A stretch of 64,000 nucleotides of DNA from Croceicoccus marinus (GTDB lineage: Bacteria; Pseudomonadota; Alphaproteobacteria; Sphingomonadales; Sphingomonadaceae), in NCBI RefSeq assembly GCF_001661675.2, contig NZ_CP019602.1:372001-436000 (forward strand). The letters run 5' to 3'. Position numbers and translations under genes: made by a program. Below, in pieces: positions 1 to 9,759 of this stretch. The notes under the pieces are model-generated. The model was given only the letters and a program-made list of their open reading frames with translations. It had not been told where the DNA came from and did no database searches. The first letter of the stretch is position 1; each line of letters begins with the position of its first letter.

Positions 1-2
1 CA

Positions 3-377
3 GGCGGCCCGGCGCGGCAGGTGGGGCTGGTCGACCGCTTCGGCAATCTCGACGAAGCGCTGGTTCATGCGGCGCAGCTTGCAGGGCTGGGCGCAGGCGA
101 CTGGCACGCCCGCTACCTTCAGGACGAGCCAGATCCCTTCACCGCCTTTTTGCAGTCGATGACGGCGCCAGAAGAAACGGTGGAGGAGGGCGACATGCTG
201 GCGGTGATGATGGCGCGGCGCGATCTGGTCGCGGGACGCTCACTGGCCGATCTGGTGCAATTGCTCGATCGGCCGCGCATCCAGGCGCGATGCCTGGGCT
301 GTCCGCCGCCGGTTTCGGGCGCAGAAAACGCCAGGCCCGCGGCTTTGCGGGTCCTGCTTGACCGGTTGGGGCTCTGA
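3..377 (+). CDS. sppA: Signal peptide peptidase SppA, C-terminal end (partial)
   Basis: Only the last 124 codons are in the window; the gene begins upstream. The frame is open from base 3 and reads GGPARQVGLVDRFGNLDEA, which matches the segment after the catalytic lysine region of SppA/protease IV family serine peptidases (usual form A..LGLVD..G...). These membrane-bound enzymes digest signal peptides left after protein export. The catalytic Ser and Lys lie outside the window, so activity cannot be judged. A GTG at base 21 is in frame but is internal, not the true start. The end of the protein is poorly conserved in the family. Confidence 0.8.
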   Translation, partial: GGPARQVGLVDRFGNLDEALVHAAQLAGLGAGDWHARYLQDEPDPFTAFLQSMTAPEETVEEGDMLAVMMARRDLVAGRSLADLVQLLDRPRIQARCLGCPPPVSGAENARPAALRVLLDRLGL

Positions 378-396
378 GCCTCGCAGGCTGCGCCGA

Positions 397-585
397 TCAG
401 TCTGGCGGCATCGGTGTTTCGGGCAGCACCGGGTCCGGATTGTCGTAGTCGGGGGTCGGCGTCTCGAACTCGTCGGGGCGCGCGGGTTCGCCGGGCGCTT
501 CGTTTGGCGAAGGCGTCACTGGCGCCTCGGGCGGAGCCGCGGGTTCGATCGTATCGGGCGAGGGGATGTTGGGTTGCGTAGCCAT
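397..585 (-). CDS. Small proline-rich acidic hypothetical protein (62 aa)
   Basis: Begins MATQPNIPSP and is rich in Pro, Glu, Asp and Thr, with an acidic tail ending PETPMPPD. No signal peptide, membrane segment or known domain is visible, and it is probably disordered. It is convergent with the sppA remnant, with 19 bp between the stop codons. The frame stays open upstream through the tRNA-Leu gene, but that part is only the antisense of the tRNA, so the ATG at 585 is chosen as start. Short Pro/Glu-rich proteins of this kind occur in sphingomonads, from memory and unchecked. Function unknown. Confidence 0.5.
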   Translation of the reverse strand: MATQPNIPSPDTIEPAAPPEAPVTPSPNEAPGEPARPDEFETPTPDYDNPDPVLPETPMPPD

Positions 586-721
586 GGCTTTGGAACGCGC
601 CAAAAGCGCGAACGATCCACGGGACATCCGCGCCGGTCCCCAATGCGCTTGCTCTTTTGCCGCCTGTCCGATAGAGGCCCGCGAGCCTGAAAATCCTGTC
701 CGCTGGTCGGCACAGGGCAAC

Positions 722-806
722 GCGGGCGTGGCGGAACTGGTAGACGCGCCAGATTTAGGTTCTGGTATCGCAAGATGTGGGGGTTCGAGTCCCTTCGCCC
801 GCACCA
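722..806 (+). tRNA. tRNA-Leu (anticodon UAG)
   Basis: The acceptor stem GCGGGCG (722-728) pairs with CGCCCGC (796-802), followed by discriminator A and an encoded CCA at 804-806. The anticodon stem CCAGA/TCTGG encloses loop TTTAGGT with anticodon TAG at 756-758. A variable arm follows, and the T-arm carries GGTTCGAGTCC. The length of 85 nt with a long variable arm is right for a class II leucine tRNA. The spurious peptide AGVAELVDAPDLGSG read through this gene is a common mis-annotation for tRNA-Leu. Confidence 0.97.
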
Positions 807-888
807 GGCTCGCCGCGCATTATCGCGGCCCTTTGTTGTCCGTGCGGCTCCCAGAGAACGCAATACAGCGACGCCTGAAAGAGACATC

Positions 889-2535
889 ATGCAGATTTCC
901 GAAACCAAGAACGACGGGCTTGCCCGCGCATATACCGTCAAGATCCCCGCCGGCGAGATCGCCGACAAGGTCAGCGCCGAGATCAAGAAGATCGCGCCGC
1001 AGGTCCGCATGCCCGGCTTCCGCCCCGGCAAGGTGCCCGCGAACCTGGTCAGGAAGATGCATGGCGAGGCGATCCACGCCGACGTGCTGAACAAGACCGT
1101 GCGCGAAAGCGTCGACAAGGTGATGGCCGAGCACAAGCTGCGCCCCGCGATGCAGCCCGCAGTCTCGCTTGGCGAAGACTATGAGGAAGGCAAGGACGCC
1201 GAGGTCGCGATCGAGCTGGAAATCCTGCCCGCGATCGACACCCCCAAGACCGACGACCTGAAGCTGGAACGCCTGGTCGTTCCCGTCAGCGACGAAGCCG
1301 TGGACGAGGCAGTTGCCAAGTTCGCCGAGGGCCAGAAGAGCTTCGAGGACGCCAAGAAGACCCACAAGGCAGGTGAAGGCGACCAGCTGATCATCGATTT
1401 CGTCGGCAAGCTCGACGGCGAGGAATTCGAAGGCGGCAAGGCCGAGGACGCCCCGCTGGAAATCGGCGCGGGCCGCTTCATCCCCGGTTTCGAGGAGCAG
1501 CTCACCGGCGTGAAGACTGGCGAGGAAAAGACCATCACGGTCACCTTCCCCGAGGATTATCCCGCCGCGCATCTCGCCGGCAAGGAAGCCCAGTTCGACA
1601 TCACCGTAAAGGCGGTGAAGGTCCCGGGCGAGACCAAGATTGACGACGAGTTCGCCAAGTCGCTGGGGCTCGAAGGTCTCGACAAGCTCAAGGAACTGCT
1701 CAAGGCGCAGCTGGAGCAGGAAACCGCCGGCCTGACCCGCACGCAGATGAAGCGCCAGCTTCTCGACGCGCTGGCCGCCGGTCACGATTTCCCGGTCCCC
1801 GGCCAGATGGTCGATGCCGAGTTCGAGCAGATCTGGCAGCAGCTTCAGCACGAAGCCAGCCACGAGGAAGATCCCGAAGCCGCGATGAAGGAGATCGAGG
1901 CCGAGAAGGACGACTATCGCAAGATCGCCGAGCGCCGCGTGCGCCTGGGCCTGCTGCTGTCGGAAATCGGCCAGGCCAACGGCGTCGAAGTGTCGAGCCA
2001 GGAAATGCAGATGCTGGTCCAGCAGGCGGCGCAGCAGTACCGCCCCGAAGATCGCCAGCGTTTCATGGAATATGTCCGTTCGGAACCGATGGCCGCGGCC
2101 CAGCTGCGCGCCCCGCTGTACGAGGACAAGGTCGTCGACTTCCTGTTCGACAAGGCCGAAGTGACCGAGCGCGAAGTGACGCGCGAGGAACTGCAGGCCG
2201 CGATCGAGGCGGAGGAAGGAGCCGAAGCCGAAGCGAAGCCCGCCAAGAAGGCCGCGGCCAAGAAGCCCGCAGCCAAGAAGAAGGCTGACGACGCGGTCGA
2301 GGACGAGGCGGAAGCCAAGCCGGCGGCCAAGAAGGCCCCCGCCAAGAAGAAGGCTGACGACACCGCCGAAGACGATGCGGACGCAAAGCCCGCAGCCAGG
2401 AAGGCTCCGGCCAAGAAGGCCGCTGCCAAGGCGGACGACGAGGGCGAGGCAGACGACAAGCCTGCCGCCAAGAAGGCGCCTGCCAAGAAGGCTGCTGCCA
2501 AGAAGACATCCGCCAAGAAAGCCGACGCCGAATAA
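889..2535 (+). CDS. tig: Trigger factor (ribosome-associated chaperone/PPIase) with long Lys/Ala-rich tail
   Basis: Trigger factor binds the ribosome exit tunnel and holds nascent chains. The 548 aa protein starts MQISETKNDG. The N-terminal ribosome-binding domain contains the signature-like GFRPGKVP (about residues 44-51). An FKBP-type PPIase domain follows (GDQLIIDFVGKLDG, about 165-178, then FIPGFEEQLTG), then the helical C-terminal chaperone domain to about residue 440. Residues about 445-548 form a repetitive tail of AKK, PAAKK and KKADD units with acidic spacers, like histone H1 tails; E. coli trigger factor (432 aa) lacks it. The ATG at 889 is preferred over an in-frame ATG at 775 inside the tRNA. 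It lies directly upstream of clpP and clpX, the usual order tig-clpP-clpX. Confidence 0.97.
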   Translation: MQISETKNDGLARAYTVKIPAGEIADKVSAEIKKIAPQVRMPGFRPGKVPANLVRKMHGEAIHADVLNKTVRESVDKVMAEHKLRPAMQPAVSLGEDYEEGKDAEVAIELEILPAIDTPKTDDLKLERLVVPVSDEAVDEAVAKFAEGQKSFEDAKKTHKAGEGDQLIIDFVGKLDGEEFEGGKAEDAPLEIGAGRFIPGFEEQLTGVKTGEEKTITVTFPEDYPAAHLAGKEAQFDITVKAVKVPGETKIDDEFAKSLGLEGLDKLKELLKAQLEQETAGLTRTQMKRQLLDALAAGHDFPVPGQMVDAEFEQIWQQLQHEASHEEDPEAAMKEIEAEKDDYRKIAERRVRLGLLLSEIGQANGVEVSSQEMQMLVQQAAQQYRPEDRQRFMEYVRSEPMAAAQLRAPLYEDKVVDFLFDKAEVTEREVTREELQAAIEAEEGAEAEAKPAKKAAAKKPAAKKKADDAVEDEAEAKPAAKKAPAKKKADDTAEDDADAKPAARKAPAKKAAAKADDEGEADDKPAAKKAPAKKAAAKKTSAKKADAE

Positions 2536-2557
2536 GCGATCCGGTCGACAGCGATCG

Positions 2558-2594
2558 AAAGGGCCGCGGGCGCAAGCCTTGCGGCCCTTTTCTT
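2558..2594 (+). terminator. Rho-independent terminator after tig
   Basis: The stem AAAGGGCCGC (2558-2567) pairs with GCGGCCCTTT (2581-2590), with a 13-nt loop and a T-rich trailer. It separates tig from clpP, so clpP probably has its own promoter in 2595-2762. Confidence 0.85.
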
Positions 2595-2762
2595 TCCGGC
2601 AATTGCCGGCCAGGCATGCTGGATTGTGCGAATGGTCCGAGGGGGCTGTTTAGGCATCGGTAAGGACATCGAACGCAAAGGTCCGTGGAGGGCGGGGCAA
2701 ACGGGGTTGAACAACCGTCGGGCAAGCCCGACATAGGCGTTCCAGATTGCACAGAGGATTTC

Positions 2763-3407
2763 ATGAACAGTATCGGGAACATGCGTATCGACCCCGAAAC
2801 CGGCGCGCTCGTGCCCGTGGTCGTCGAACAGACCAGCCGCGGCGAACGCAGCTTCGACATTTTCTCGCGCCTGCTGCGCGAACGCATCGTCTTCGTGACC
2901 GGACAGGTCGAGGACCACATGGCATCGTTGATCGTGGCGCAGTTGCTCTTCCTGGAATCGGAAGACAGCACCAAGGACATCTCGATGTACATCAACTCGC
3001 CGGGCGGCGTCGTCACGGCGGGCATGGCGATCCATGACACGATGCAGTACATCAAGCCGCGCGTGTCGACCGTCTGCATCGGCCAGGCGGCGTCCATGGG
3101 CAGCTTCCTGCTGGCCGCGGGCGAACCGGGCATGCGCATCGCGCTTCCCAGCGCGCGCATCATGGTGCACCAGCCCTCAGGCGGCGCGCAGGGCATGGCC
3201 TCGGACATCGAGATCCAGGCACGCGAGATCCTGCGCATCCGCCGCCGGATGAACGAGCTGTACGTCAAGTATACCGGCAAGCAGCTTGAGGAGATCGAGC
3301 GGGCGATGGACCGCGACACCTTCCTCGAAGCGGAGGAAGCGCGCGAATTCGGCATCGTCGACAAGGTCTTCGTGTCGCGCGCCGATGCGGCAGCCAGCGA
3401 AGGCTGA
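2763..3407 (+). CDS. clpP: ATP-dependent Clp protease proteolytic subunit
   Basis: Forms the tetradecameric serine protease chamber that degrades substrates unfolded by ClpX or ClpA in the cytoplasm. The 214 aa protein shows the catalytic triad at the same numbering as the E. coli precursor: Ser111 in GQAASMGS, His136 in MVHQPSG and Asp185 in MDRDTF. The oxyanion strand NSPGG is at residues 78-82. The start MNSIGN at 2763 is chosen over an in-frame codon at 2685 because it gives normal family length. The next gene is clpX, its unfoldase partner. Confidence 0.97.
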   Translation: MNSIGNMRIDPETGALVPVVVEQTSRGERSFDIFSRLLRERIVFVTGQVEDHMASLIVAQLLFLESEDSTKDISMYINSPGGVVTAGMAIHDTMQYIKPRVSTVCIGQAASMGSFLLAAGEPGMRIALPSARIMVHQPSGGAQGMASDIEIQAREILRIRRRMNELYVKYTGKQLEEIERAMDRDTFLEAEEAREFGIVDKVFVSRADAAASEG

Positions 3408-3713
3408 TTGCGGGTCGGGACGTTCGGGATCCGGGCCGGTGGGCTGCGAAAAGTCCGCCGATCCGTCCTGATGCAGCGGTTCATCGGGGCCTATGGCTCC
3501 AAAGGGTCAGTCGCTGTCATCAGCTTGAAGCATGGTCATCGCGTCGATGCCGCTGTATCCTTCAAGCGGATGTGCCTATCTTTTAATCGGATATACAGGG
3601 CGTTGCATTTATACACTGTATGCCAGGAAGCTGACCTGCCCGCGGTTGATTCTCTGTGACAGCCGCGTAAATTTGAGGATGGCCCGATTCTGCGGGCGCT
3701 TTACGAGACAATT
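3408..3713 (+). other. Intergenic region clpP-clpX, likely carries the clpX promoter
   Basis: No gene is seen. Bases about 3574-3625 are AT-rich compared with the surroundings and contain a perfect small palindrome ATACACTGTAT (3611-3621). This is the most likely place for the clpX promoter or a regulator site, but no convincing sigma-70 or RpoH consensus could be fixed by eye. Confidence 0.4.
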
Positions 3714-4970
<1,257 letters not shown>

Positions 4971-4995
4971 TAGCGGTCCGGATAAGCAATTCAAC

Positions 4996-5030
4996 AAGGG
5001 CCGGGGGCGCTGCTCCCGGCCCTTTCTTTA
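4996..5030. terminator. Bidirectional terminator between clpX and the CDF gene
   Basis: The stem AAGGGCCGGG (4996-5005) pairs with CCCGGCCCTT (5015-5024) and is followed by TTCTTTA. It lies between two convergent genes and probably serves clpX mainly. Confidence 0.85.
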
Positions 5031-5041
5031 TGTCCGGGTGA

Positions 5042-6004
5042 CTAGACGGTGTCGGCGCGTTCCAGCGCGCAGCCCGCGTCGGGCGAAAGCTCGACCTGCA
5101 GCGTCGAGTGGTGGATGCCGAAATCGTGGTCCAGGCGGTGCGCCAGGTCGTGCAGGAAGATGTCCCCCGGATGACCCTCCGGCATTACCAGATGGGCGGT
5201 CAGCGCTGTCTCGGTCGTGCTCATGGGCCAAATGTGCAGATCGTGCACCGCCGCCACGCCGGGAAGCCCGGCAAGGAACTCGCGCACGCGGGGCATGTCG
5301 ATGCTGTCGGGAACGGCCAGCAGCGCCATCTTCACGCTGTCCTTCAACAGGCCCCAGGTGCCGACCGCAATGATCGCGACGATGACCAGCCCCGCCACCG
5401 GATCGACCCACTGCCAGCCCGTCAGCGCGATCAGCAAGCCAGCGATGACGACACCGGCCGACACGGCTGCATCGGCCGCCATGTGCAGATAGGCGCCCCT
5501 GATGTTGAGATCCTGCTTGCGCCCGCGCACGAACATCAGAGCGGTGGCCGTATTGATGACGATCCCGATTCCCGCCACGATCATGATCGCGCCCGGTTCT
5601 ACCGGGGCCGGATCGAAAAGGCGGCGAAAGGTTTCGATCGCGATAGCGCCCAGCGCCACCAGCAACAGGGCCGCATTCGCCATGGCCGCCAGGATCGAGC
5701 TTGATTTCAGCCCATAGGTAAAGCGTTCGGACGGAGGCCTGCGGGCTGCGGCGCTGGCTGCCCAAGCGATCAGCAGCGACAATACGTCGGACAGATTGTG
5801 CCCTGCATCGGCCACCAGCGCCATCGAGCCATACCAGAATCCCGCCCCGGCCTCGATGATGACAAAGCCGGTGTTGAGCACGATACCGATCGCGAAGGCC
5901 CGGTCGAAACTCTCGGGCGCATGGCTGTGCCCGTGATCATGCGAATGGCCGGAATGACGATCCTGCGTGGCTGCGGGTGAGTGCTGGTGTCCAAGTCCCA
6001 TCAC
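5042..6004 (-). CDS. Cation diffusion facilitator family transporter (CzcD/ZitB-like)
   Basis: Inner-membrane exporter predicted to exchange cytoplasmic Zn2+ (or Co2+/Cd2+/Fe2+) for protons. The 320 aa protein opens with a His-rich cytoplasmic stretch (HSGHSHDHGHSH, about residues 17-28), followed by six predicted transmembrane helices. The two metal-binding pairs of the family are seen: His69/Asp73 in ADAGHNLSD and His174/Asp178 in HMAADAAVS, the H-D pattern usual for Zn transport. The soluble C-terminal domain has HDLHIWPMS. The start may be either of two adjacent Met codons. It stands alone, convergent with clpX. A ZnuD-like zinc receptor lies at 60.5 kb. Confidence 0.93.
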   Translation of the reverse strand: MMGLGHQHSPAATQDRHSGHSHDHGHSHAPESFDRAFAIGIVLNTGFVIIEAGAGFWYGSMALVADAGHNLSDVLSLLIAWAASAAARRPPSERFTYGLKSSSILAAMANAALLLVALGAIAIETFRRLFDPAPVEPGAIMIVAGIGIVINTATALMFVRGRKQDLNIRGAYLHMAADAAVSAGVVIAGLLIALTGWQWVDPVAGLVIVAIIAVGTWGLLKDSVKMALLAVPDSIDMPRVREFLAGLPGVAAVHDLHIWPMSTTETALTAHLVMPEGHPGDIFLHDLAHRLDHDFGIHHSTLQVELSPDAGCALERADTV

Positions 6005-6301
6005 ACCCTTGTAGCGGCTGTCACGCGCGGGAAAAGACCCCTCGCCGGGGCGTTGCAGAAATGCCGCAATGCATCATGAATTTCGGTTCGGCTCCCCCCA
6101 GAGCTCCGTTCGCCTCATGGCGGCAAGCCTTGAAAATCAAGGAAAAGACCGATCTTACAGTGAAATGGGAGCATTCGGGCGAACTTAGGCGGCTCCATTG
6201 TCACTTGCTCGTCATGTATGTCAGCTTATGGCGCAGCGCAGCAAGGTCGCAGTCCTGCCGCACCATGCCATACGAACTTCACTCAGGGACCCAGTTCAGC
6301 C

Positions 6302-8857
6302 ATGAAGAAATTTCTTCTGCGCAGCACGGCGATCGTCGCCATCGCCGTGCCCGCCGCCGCCCACGCCCAGTCGACCGGTTCGATCGACTTCGAGGACGAG
6401 ATCATCGTCACCGGCGCGCTTTCAAGCGATGTCGGCGGTGTTGAGATTCCCGACACCCCCAAGGCCAAGCAGGTGCTGAACGAGGAGATCATCCGTCGTC
6501 AGCGGCCCGGCCAGACAGTCAACGACATCATTAATCTGGTCCCGGGCGTCAGCTTCCAGAACAATGATCCCTGGGGCTCCTCGGGCGGCGGCTTCACTAT
6601 TCGCGGCTTCGGCGCGAATCGTGTTTCACAGACCCTGGACGGTGTGCCGCTGAACGACTCGGGCGGCTATGACCTGTATACAAACCAGCAGGTCGACTCC
6701 GAAGTTCTGGAGACCGTGAGCGTCAATCTGGGCGCAACCGATGTGGACAGCCCGACTGCTTCGGCTTCAGGCGGCACGATCAATATTCGCACGCGCGTCC
6801 CCAGCGATGACTTCAAGATCACCACCACCATGACGGTCGGTGACGTTCTGGCCGAAGGCAGCTATGGCGACAGCCTCTACATGCGCGGTTTCGGGATGAT
6901 CGACACCGGCGACATCACGGGCATGGGTACCAAGGCCTTCTTCTCGGCTAGTTACCTGACCTACGGCGTCCCCTATAATCCTTACGGAAAGATCGAGAAG
7001 ACCCAGCTAAACGGCCGCATCTTCCAGGATATCGGCAGCAACGGCGACTTCGTCTCGGTCGCCGGTCACTGGAACGTCAACCGCAACAATTTTGCCGGTT
7101 CCGAAAGCCTGGGCGATCTGCTGGGATATTACGACGGGGATTTCTCGAAGCGCGAGCGTTTCACCCTTTATGACAAGGATGACGAGGCGGGTTATCCATG
7201 CACCGTCGAACCCGGTTTGGTTTATCAGGGCGGCGGCGTGAATGGCGTTTCTGAACGCTATGACGACAGTAACGAATGCGGCGAACCGTTCTATCGTCGT
7301 TACAATCCTTCGGATACGGGCAACATCCGCGGTTCCTCGCGCTTCACGCTCACCGACTCGATTGTTCTGACAGTCGACCCGAGCTACCAGTACGTGAAGG
7401 CCAACGGTGGCGGCCCCGACGATCCGCGTGAAGCATTCTTCACGGTCGATAGTGTTGGCTATACCGGTGCATTCAACGGTGGATACTACTTCGGCCGTGA
7501 CCTGAACGGTGATGGCGACTTGCTCGACCGCATTGCAGGCAACGATCCCAGCCAGACCCATACTGATCGCTATGGCGTCGTGGCCAATCTGATCTACGAC
7601 ATCAGCAATGACCACACCGTGCGCGCCGCCTATACTTGGGACCGTGCGCGTCACCGGCAGACTGGACAGATCACCTACATGTTGCGCAACGGCGAAATCA
7701 GCGACGTATTCGCCGTCGACAATCCGTTGCTGGATGTAGAAGGTAATGAGGTTAACAAGCGTGACCGTCTATCCTATGCAATCCTGCATCAGGTCTCGGG
7801 CGAGTATCGCGGCCGCTTTGGCGACCTGACTGCCGTTCTCGGCCTCCGCGCGCCGTTCTTCACGCGAGAGTTGAACCAGAACTGCTATACGACCTCGGCC
7901 AGCGGTTTTGTGGATTGCCCCGCGCCCGGTCAGGATCTGACCGCTTATGAAGCGGCTAATCCGAACTATGTCGGCCCTCTCGAGCGCACTTACAAATATG
8001 ACGATATCTTGCCGAGCGTCGGTTTCACCTATGCCGTGACCGGTGCAGCTTCGGTGTTTGCGAACTACTCGAAGGGCATTTCGGTCCCTGGGACCGATCC
8101 GCTTTATGACTCGCTGTATCTGGGTGAAGCCGTAGCGCGTCCGGTTCCGGAAACGACCGACAACTTCGATGCAGGTTTGCGTTTCCAGCAGGGGCGGATA
8201 ACCGCGCAGATCGCCGGTTGGTACACGCGGTACGAAGATCGCTTGGCCACCGCTTTTGATCCAACGGCGAACAATGGCGATGGTGAAACCGTGTATCGCA
8301 ATCTCGGCCGGGTCGACAAATACGGTATCGACGGTTCGATCGCATTCCAGCCGACCGCGAACACGCTGCTCTATGTCTTCGGTTCGTACCAGGATTCGGA
8401 TATCGATTCCGATACTATTGGCGGCATCTGCGGTCTGAATCGCGATGGCGAGGTTGAGGATACTGAGTTCGGCTGCACCGCCGATAATCTGGGCGAGCAG
8501 TTCATACTGCCCACCGGCGGCAATGCAGAGTCGGGTGCACCGAACTATTCCTTCGGGGCTCGCGGCCAGATCGCTTTTGGCGATCTTGAACTGGGTGCGC
8601 AGGTCAAGCGTACTGGCAAGCGCTGGGTGAATGACATCAACACCGAACGCACCCCGGCCTACACTCTGGTTGATTTCGATGCTCGCTACAACATTGCGGA
8701 ATTTGCAACCGGGGGTAACGTCGCGCTGCAGTTGAACATTACCAACATCTTCGACGAGTATTACATCGGCTACTTCGGTGGCTCGTTGAATGATTTCCCG
8801 TTTGCACAGATCGGCGCTCCGCGCGCGGGAAGCCTGTCGATCATCATCGGCTACTGA
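6302..8857 (+). CDS. TonB-dependent outer-membrane receptor
   Basis: The 851 aa protein has a signal peptide ending AAAHAQ (about residue 23), a TonB-box-like segment DEIIVTG, a plug domain with LVPGVSF and GFTIRGFGANR, and a 22-strand-type barrel ending with an aromatic residue (IIIGY). Such receptors take up siderophores, vitamin B12, metals or sugars using TonB energy; the substrate cannot be told from sequence. The start MKKFLLRS at 6302 is chosen because a typical signal peptide begins there, not at the longer frame start 6218. Codon use is less G/C-rich at third positions than in the flanking genes (many GAT, GGT, GTT), which could mean recent acquisition. No plug-adjacent regulator is present. 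Confidence 0.92.
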   Translation: MKKFLLRSTAIVAIAVPAAAHAQSTGSIDFEDEIIVTGALSSDVGGVEIPDTPKAKQVLNEEIIRRQRPGQTVNDIINLVPGVSFQNNDPWGSSGGGFTIRGFGANRVSQTLDGVPLNDSGGYDLYTNQQVDSEVLETVSVNLGATDVDSPTASASGGTINIRTRVPSDDFKITTTMTVGDVLAEGSYGDSLYMRGFGMIDTGDITGMGTKAFFSASYLTYGVPYNPYGKIEKTQLNGRIFQDIGSNGDFVSVAGHWNVNRNNFAGSESLGDLLGYYDGDFSKRERFTLYDKDDEAGYPCTVEPGLVYQGGGVNGVSERYDDSNECGEPFYRRYNPSDTGNIRGSSRFTLTDSIVLTVDPSYQYVKANGGGPDDPREAFFTVDSVGYTGAFNGGYYFGRDLNGDGDLLDRIAGNDPSQTHTDRYGVVANLIYDISNDHTVRAAYTWDRARHRQTGQITYMLRNGEISDVFAVDNPLLDVEGNEVNKRDRLSYAILHQVSGEYRGRFGDLTAVLGLRAPFFTRELNQNCYTTSASGFVDCPAPGQDLTAYEAANPNYVGPLERTYKYDDILPSVGFTYAVTGAASVFANYSKGISVPGTDPLYDSLYLGEAVARPVPETTDNFDAGLRFQQGRITAQIAGWYTRYEDRLATAFDPTANNGDGETVYRNLGRVDKYGIDGSIAFQPTANTLLYVFGSYQDSDIDSDTIGGICGLNRDGEVEDTEFGCTADNLGEQFILPTGGNAESGAPNYSFGARGQIAFGDLELGAQVKRTGKRWVNDINTERTPAYTLVDFDARYNIAEFATGGNVALQLNITNIFDEYYIGYFGGSLNDFPFAQIGAPRAGSLSIIIGY

Positions 8858-8884
8858 TCATCTTGATCTAAGCCGTAAGAAATC

Positions 8885-8917
8885 GAGCGCGGGGGTGAGT
8901 ACCTCCGCGCTCTTTTT
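8885..8917 (+). terminator. Rho-independent terminator after the TonB receptor
   Basis: The stem GAGCGCGGGGG (8885-8895) pairs with CCTCCGCGCTC (8902-8912) with a short TGAGTA loop and TTTTT after it. It lies between convergent genes. Confidence 0.92.
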
Positions 8918-8938
8918 CGTTTCTGTCGCAACCGCGCA

Positions 8939-9610
8939 CTACTGATAGATGCAGGCGTCCAACCCCTCGTTCGCCACCACGTTGATGCGCGCTGAAATGG
9001 TATTGCCGTGACGCCGCAGCCAGCCGCCGGGGTTCACGACCGAGCGCTCCTTGGGAAGGGGGAGGGCGGCAGCCATGCGCGCCGCCTCGCTGCGGCTGAG
9101 CGTGTCGGCGGAATGCTGGAAATAGCGCTGCGCCCCTGCCTCTGCGCCATAGGTGCCGATGCCGGTTTCCGCGACATTGAGATAGACTTCCATGATCCGG
9201 CGCTTGCCCCAGATCTGTTCGATCAGGAAGGTGAACCAGGCTTCCAGCCCCTTGCGGAAATAACCGCCCCCTTGCCACAGGAAGACGTTCTTCGCGGTTT
9301 GCTGGCTGATCGTCGACCCGCCGCGGATGCGGCCGCCCTGCGCGTTGCGGGCCATCGCACTGGCTATCGCCTCGGCATCGAAGCCGTCGTGAGAGCAGAA
9401 CTTGGAATCCTCGGCGCCGATGACGGCGCGCACCAGGTTCGGATCGATCTCCTCCAGCGGCTCCCAATCCTTGGTGATGCCGTTTTCGTCCATCAGCATC
9501 GTCGCGGTGACGGGCACCGGAACGAACCGATAAACGACAGTCAGAAGAAGGCTGAGCACCACGAAAAGCGCGATCAGCTTGAAGAGAATGAGAAAGATAC
9601 GACGGATCAT
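8939..9610 (-). CDS. mtgA: Monofunctional biosynthetic peptidoglycan transglycosylase
   Basis: Polymerises lipid II into glycan strands at the inner membrane without transpeptidase activity. The 223 aa protein has one N-terminal membrane anchor (about residues 5-28) and the GT51 motifs: AEDSKFCSHDGFD with the catalytic Glu67, then GGSTISQQTAKN, and YLNVAETG. The length agrees with the MtgA family. It is downstream of, and on the same strand as, rpoH, but an inverted repeat lies between them. Confidence 0.95.
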   Translation of the reverse strand: MIRRIFLILFKLIALFVVLSLLLTVVYRFVPVPVTATMLMDENGITKDWEPLEEIDPNLVRAVIGAEDSKFCSHDGFDAEAIASAMARNAQGGRIRGGSTISQQTAKNVFLWQGGGYFRKGLEAWFTFLIEQIWGKRRIMEVYLNVAETGIGTYGAEAGAQRYFQHSADTLSRSEAARMAAALPLPKERSVVNPGGWLRRHGNTISARINVVANEGLDACIYQ

Positions 9611-9714
9611 GCGCCGGTCTTAGCGCAGGATCACGTACGAAAAAATGGGGCTGTTACGAGGCGTCTCTCCGAAACACCGCTGGCAACGCTCTGCTGTTCA
9701 GGAAGTAACGCAGC

Positions 9715-9747
9715 ATGACGGCCGGACAATGTGAGCCCGGCCGTCAT
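9715..9747 (-). terminator. Probable terminator hairpin after rpoH
   Basis: The stem ATGACGGCCGG (9715-9725) pairs with CCGGCCGTCAT (9737-9747). It is strong but lacks a clear T-run on the rpoH strand, so it could also be a processing or stability element. Confidence 0.55.
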
Positions 9748-9759
9748 TCCAATTATCGA

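Noticed and set aside
397..804. A 135-codon minus-strand frame crossing the tRNA-Leu gene
   Set aside because: The upstream half is antisense of the tRNA; only the part from the ATG at 585 is kept as a small gene.
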